This document shows, one piece after another, positions 59,422 to 64,000 of a DNA stretch of 64,000 nucleotides (position 1 is its first letter; every line of letters begins with the position of its first letter). The notes below the pieces were generated by a model. The model ran no database searches, had not been told where the DNA came from, and was given only the letters and a program-made list of their open reading frames with translations. A program made the position numbers and the translations under genes. The stretch comes from Spinellus fusiger (Eukaryota; Mucoromycota; Mucoromycetes; Mucorales; Phycomycetaceae), in contig JALLLS010000070.1 in the NCBI GenBank assembly GCA_025094145.1, positions 1-64,000 of the forward strand, read 5' to 3'.

Positions 59422-61620
59422 TTAAAAGGTTTCTATAGGCGAATGGGAGGGAGTCTCAGTCCATTGTGTATTAAGCTTGTCTGTACCACTCATGCTATAT
59501 GTACCTTGTGCATTGTGTACACTAGCATCCTTCCCAAGAAGTACATTGGCTATATGCAAAGCCTCCAGCGCATCCTTTGTGGGCAAATTGTAATAGGCCT
59601 CTGTCCTTGGTGGATGTTCCATAGGGTGTTCATGGGACAATGGCATAGACAAGGGTGCGCCTTCTATACGCTCATACAATAGCATGTAAGGATTAGAATC
59701 CAACACAGTGCCAAGAGAACAAAAATCTACTTTTGTATCTGATATCCTGTACCATTCCTTCTCTCCATGCCATCTCTCTTTCCATGCCTCTCTCTGTACC
59801 CCTTCATGACCCCAACAGTCACTGCAGTAACACTGGTCGACGGTAATGCGACGCTTGAAAGTGACAAAGTGGCCATAGCTATGGTTGCCGTAGTGAACAA
59901 CCACACTCATCAGACGGTATTTTCCATTCCCAGCATCCGATAGGGACGTGGAAATGGGTGCCTTTGGGTTGGTGTTCAGTGTGCCATTAGTGCAGTAGGG
60001 TGTAATGTCCAGGTACTCTGAAAAGACAAGATGGCATGGGTTCTTATACAGGGCACCCGACGAATGAAATGCAGACCGTGAAATGTGAAGACAAAGAATC
60101 TTGGGTGACTTGGCAATCATGACCTGTTTACTAGAGAGTCTCTGTGCTCTTTTCAAAAGAGAGGTCTTGTCACTGCTTTTACCCCATAATTGGGCATCGT
60201 GAGATTCCTCTTCAATGCGGTTGAGTTCAAGTCGATGCTGTATCTCACGCTGAACAGAATCCATATGAACGAGTTTTGTCAGCAGCTTTTTCTTCTTCTT
60301 GGGATCTGTGGTTTGAGATGATTTTTCACCAAGAGACTGTATCTCAAGGGCAAGGGACTGAACTGTAGTCTTGAGGGTGCATTTTCTACAGGTGGTGTCT
60401 TTGAGATACTCCATCATAGTAAACTGTTGCAAGCACTCGTCTAATGTCACTGCATGCTATACAAGAACAAGAATAAGAACAAGAATAAAAACTATTTGTA
60501 TTTGTATTTGCATTTTTATGATCCACTGCTATTGACTTACAGTATTAGGCAGATTCAATTGAATATTGTTGAATGGAAAATGACGAATTGCTTCCTAAAG
60601 AAAGAAAGAAAAAACAATAAGCAGGATTTCTTGTCTTCTTGTTTGTATCTTGTGAGTGTACCATGTAACCACAAAGCATACACGACAACCGATTAGCCAA
60701 GAGTCCTGTCAATGGATTATCAATGGGGAGTATGGCATCGGTCACCAGCCGACAGCTAATGACTTTCTTATTACAATCAGAAACCGTGTCCAGTATATCT
60801 ATCAGTCCTCTGGAACCTGTCTGATATCTTTCTGCTTTCTCTCCTTCTGCCTCAATTGCATTGAACAGGAGCTGGAATGCTTCATGAGCATCCTGTTGTT
60901 CTCTGTTCATAAAACGGCGGTTAGAAGGCATGGCAGCAACAATGTCTGTGGGTCGAAAAGAAGAACGCCAGTACAGGGGCTTGGACAATTGGCGTAATGT
61001 CTTCAAGAGCGATCGAGTCACAGGCAAAGGGATATTGGCGACTATGGTTTCACTCTTATAGACAAGATACCGATGCAACGTAGGCAAGGAAGAAAGAGCC
61101 TATATATATATATTAGAAAGAGAAAAGAAAAAGAAACATGGATGCATGGATGCATGGATCAGTAATACCTGAAGAACAGAATTAAGAAAGCAGGAATTGC
61201 CAGTATTCACCAAACCAGACACAACAGCTGTGGAACTGTTGGCGTGTTTGGCAGGAGCAATACAGGCCTTGGAAACAAGCCTATCCTCTGCAATACAGAC
61301 CTGTTGAGAACTCCATAGGTACTTGCTGTTGTCTATTTACCTTGCAGATCTTCCCAGCTGTAATTTAAGGGAGTCAAGTCTTCATAATAAGAGATGGGTC
61401 GTGCTAGAGTGATGAGCCTAGAGATACCGAGTGCCTTTGACAGTCCATACACCATAGATTGCCAGTAGTCATAGACATTGTAAACAAAGTCATTGCAAGG
61501 TATGAGTGTCTGGAACACAGGCAAAAGAATAGTAAAGAGTCCAGCAATAGCCAATAGCAGCTGCAACAGAGTTGAGGCTTCATCTAACAGTGTTTGAACC
61601 CACTTAAGTGTTAGTTCCAT
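59422..61620 (-). CDS. Membrane-anchored ubiquitin-specific protease (Ubp1/USP30 type)
   Basis: Five exons (61620-61341, 61287-61169, 61099-60662, 60594-60541, 60456-59422), 641 residues. Residues about 15-40 (LLQLLLAIAGLFTILLPVF) form a membrane helix. The Cys box GLVNTGNSCFLNSVLQ, the QQDAHE motif, a CMLC/CRKC zinc-binding pair, the His box HYGNHSYGHFVTF and the late WYRISDTKV are all present, so the protease should be active. An N-terminal anchor is found in yeast Ubp1 (ER) and animal USP30 (mitochondrial outer membrane); which membrane applies here is open. A long charged insert (PKKKKKLLTKL to KRAQRLSSK) splits the catalytic domain after the zinc ribbon, and a further insert separates the His box from the last motif. 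The first exon encodes almost all of the anchor and linker. Confidence 0.93.
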
Positions 61621-62537
61621 GGCAACTGTATTTAGCTTATGAGTGTGAAGAGAAGGATTCCGCTGGCCTGGAGTTGCATAACCTGCCTTGCTCCACTACG
61701 CGAGACTAGGCTCTCCACCTAAGACTCAGTGTGACTTGCATAAATCCACTGCAGGGACAGTGAGGTGGTTAGCCACTCAGGTGCCAGTTAGAAAAGAGGT
61801 GTGTAGAATCTAGTGTAGTCTTACTGAGGAATACTTCAAGAAAGCACCTAATATCTAACGCCATGGTGTATGTTGTGCTCTTCCAATGGTCTCTTTAATA
61901 CACTCACTGAATAGTATCAACTGAGACTCGCCTGTAGATCAGGAAAGAATGGAACAAAACAAGAGAAACAGTGAAATCCACTGATATTGCTTCTTTGTCC
62001 TATGGATGTCCATGCATTCAATATAATCAATACACCCACTACTTTATTCTGTGCTCTTCTCTTTAGTAGAGACACTATCTAAACATCAATATTCCCAAGT
62101 GTTCTCTTCATCCACTATAGCCAATGTCTACAAGAACTAGACAAATCAATACAAATGTAGTCTTTATACTCATTAAGAGAAAGACAAAAGTATTCTCACT
62201 GTACAATGGATAGACATTTCCTTAAATATAGAGCTATCTTAATTGCTTGCATATAAACCACCATTTTATTCTGTACTTGAAAATGATCATAACCCTCATA
62301 AAATGTTATTCATTGCTATAGCATGCCCCCCCTTTTCCCATCTAAAAAGAAAGAACATCCAATATCAATCTAGAACGGGTCTAATCTGTTTAGCCACTGC
62401 TCATCTTTTGACAGAAACATCGTCACTTGGTGTGACTGGAGGGCTATCAAAATGAAATAATAAGGGAAAAAAAAGAGCTTACATCTGTCAATCCTTGGTT
62501 CTATTTTCCATCTTTATTATTTGCTTTCCATTCTCAA
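61621..62537. other. Divergent spacer between UBP1 and HPT1
   Basis: About 900 bp. The part next to UBP1 (61640-61900) is clearly less AT-rich and may contain leader sequence or a non-coding RNA, but I found no ORF or known RNA motif. The rest is AT-rich. Confidence 0.45.
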
Positions 62538-63221
62538 ATGTCCAAAATATACCTAAGGTAGACTGTAGAGCATTGGCTTCTTATAGAATATACTCATCTA
62601 TAACCTGTTAGCTACAACCAAATTCATCATTCTATTTGTGAGGCCATCAAAACACACAAAATAAATGAAGTATTTCAACCTGATTTGATCATTGCTATTG
62701 GTGGTGGTGGATTTATTCCTGCTCGTATTTTGCGCACATTCCTTGAGAAGCGTGACCAACGCAATATTCCTATCCAAGCCATTGGTCTTTCTCTTTATGA
62801 GGAAATTGAAATTGCCCAAGCCAATAACCTCAACACAGAACCCCAAGTGACAAAGACACAATGGCTGAATTTTGCCTCCCACTCCGAGACATCCTTGCTG
62901 GGAAGAACTATTCTTATTGTAGATGAGGTCGATGATACCCGACAGACTCTTGGATTTGCTGTAGAGGAACTCACCAAGGACATTCAACGTGAGGAAGTGC
63001 TTTCTGGTATGCAACCAGGAGAGTCCAATACCAAGATTGGTATCTTTGTTCTTCATAACAAAGATAAGCCCAAGCGAAGAGTCTTGCCTGAGGAGGTGAT
63101 GAAGAATTACTTTGCAGCAGTAGAAATGCCTGATCAGTGGCTTGTATATCCTTGGGATGCCACTGATATTGAAGTCCATACTGAACTCTCCAAGCAGAAG
63201 GAAGTGAAAGAGACGTCCTAG
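62538..63221 (+). CDS. HPT1: Purine phosphoribosyltransferase, yeast Hpt1 type
   Basis: Two exons: a 20-base first exon (62538-62557, MSKIYLS with the last codon split) and 62612-63221, 209 residues; yeast Hpt1 has 221. DLIIAIGGGGFIPARILRTF is the family hallmark, the PRPP-binding loop is ILIVDEVDDTRQTL, and the C-terminal YFAAVEMPDQWLVYPWDATD matches Hpt1 closely. It converts hypoxanthine and guanine to IMP and GMP with PRPP, salvaging purines in the cytosol. The large exon has no usable ATG at its start, so the micro-exon is needed; joining it gives SYNQIHHSIC, the counterpart of ISYNNVHQLC in yeast, with the phase kept. The donor is GTAGAC, not the GTAAGT seen in most introns here. Confidence 0.95.
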
Positions 63222-63442
63222 GAAGTGTTGCAGTACTAAGAATACACTTTTCATCTCCTTTCCTATTATTGTATATTATATTATAGTCTATTTTAATCCT
63301 ATAGAATAAAAAATTTTGTGTGTGTCTTGAAGGGTTGTTTTCTATGAAAAAATAAAATAAAGAAGAATGCCTGTTCTTGTTTCTAGGATGTCCTAATACA
63401 CTTAATACAAGCATACTACTCTTCACTTGGTTCTTTCTATTA

Positions 63443-63452
63443 ATCACGTGAT
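63443..63452. promoter_or_regulatory. ATCACGTGAT palindrome upstream of RPL38
   Basis: A 10-bp perfect palindrome with an E-box core 124 bp before the RPL38 start codon. The same ten bases occur at 34993-35002. bHLH proteins (Cbf1-like) bind such sites in fungi; use here is inference. Confidence 0.4.
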
Positions 63453-63575
63453 ATTATGCTCCGAATGTCAAAATAGGGCCAGTCGGGCGGAAGAAGACCA
63501 GCAATGAGACTGAAATAAGCGTAGTGGCATTCCGCTTGAACCTTCCTCTTCCCGAATACCTATAAGCGAGTCGAC

Positions 63576-64000
63576 ATGGTAATATTTATGACCTCATAAT
63601 CAATAGAGGATTGGAGAGATGGATGGATTGGAGAGATGGATGGATGGATGGAGAGATGGATGGATGGAGGGAGAGAAGAACAAAGCAAATCTGAAGCAGC
63701 TTCATCAATCAATCAATCAATCAATCCATCGTTCGGACCTTTCTACCTTTCTGTTTTCATTTAACTGTTACTTGTATACTCACTACACTCCTGCCCCCAT
63801 AGCCTCAGCAAATTAAAGATATCAAGCAGTTTCTTGAAATTTCTCGCAGAAAAGATGCCAAGTGTAAGCATAATTTTATCGTATGGCTTGTTTGTGGGGG
63901 TTTTGACTGACCCTGTTATTATTCTTTAGCTGCCCGCATCAAGAAGAACGGTGATTCTACCAAGTTCAAGGTCAGATGCTCTCGTTACCTCTACACTCTT
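63576..64000 (+). CDS. RPL38: 60S ribosomal protein L38 (eL38), 3' end outside the window
   Basis: The first exon is only the ATG (63576-63578), followed directly by a GTAATA donor; exon 2 is 63809-63863 and exon 3 starts at 63930 and runs off the window. The protein reads [43 protein letters not shown], the conserved start of eL38. An intron right after the start codon is common in fungal ribosomal-protein genes. The usual Pro-Gln after Met is reduced by one or two residues. The 230-bp first intron carries GGAT repeats (63617-63668) and an ATCA repeat (63706-63728). About 22-25 residues remain beyond the window. Confidence 0.95.

Noticed and set aside
62598..63254. 218-codon minus-strand open frame
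   Set aside because: Antisense shadow of HPT1; no family features, while the plus-strand protein matches Hpt1 throughout.
1..64000. tRNA, rRNA, spliceosomal snRNA, CRISPR or prokaryotic features
   Set aside because: No B-box-like tRNA sequence, snRNA signature or repeat-spacer array was recognised by eye; a covariance-model scan would be needed to exclude small RNA genes in the spacers.

Overview
The window is nuclear DNA of an early-diverging fungus, most likely a mucoralean mould (Mucoromycota). The pointers are intron-dense genes (up to eight exons, most introns 40-90 bp with GTAAGT-type donors and TAG/CAG acceptors), very AT-rich spacers, fungal genes (OPI1, KCS1, MUB1/SamB, a PROPPIN, a Ysc84-like SH3 protein), an HPT1-type purine transferase and Tc1-type transposon relics. 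Species cannot be named from sequence alone. Except where marked unresolved, the splice models were built by hand and keep reading phase across every junction; none was tested against transcripts.

Layout. 0.7-5.2 kb (minus): a doubtful membrane protein, an unrecognised His/Gln-rich protein and an RNF10/Mag2 RING protein. 5.6-8.7 kb (plus): a Ysc84/SH3YL1 protein and ribosomal protein L7 with a long first intron. 9.1-12.6 kb (minus): inositol-hexakisphosphate kinase KCS1, a 41-codon basic ORF and the inositol-pathway repressor OPI1, so two genes of the same regulatory theme lie in tandem. 12.6-20.5 kb: AT-rich spacer with a dead transposase HTH. 20.5-25.7 kb (minus): the large spliceosomal helicase Aquarius. 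25.7-36.1 kb: another poor region holding two copies of a small secreted Cys-rich protein, one intact and one killed by a frameshift. 36.1-40.3 kb (plus): MUB1/SamB and the acetyl-CoA transporter SLC33A1. 40.3-48.4 kb: spacer with a decayed Tc1/mariner element and three small orphan genes or ORFs.

48.4-64 kb is dense: CYSTM protein (+), ACOT13-like thioesterase (-), TIM8 (+), a REX1B-like protein (-), PROPPIN HSV2/WIPI3 (+), NUDIX/DUF4743 hydrolase (+), peroxisomal 2-enoyl-CoA hydratase 2 ending in SKL (-), membrane-anchored ubiquitin protease UBP1 (-), HPT1 phosphoribosyltransferase (+) and ribosomal protein L38 (+, cut by the window end). ACOT13 and TIM8 share a 212-bp divergent promoter; TIM8/REX1B and NUDIX/hydratase are convergent pairs under 90 bp apart. 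The genes are mostly housekeeping and do not form one cluster. The least explained items are the small secreted family with its mirror-symmetric cysteine spacing, the His/Gln-rich protein with an apparent GC-AG intron, the RPL7 intron hairpins and the orphan genes at 45-48 kb.
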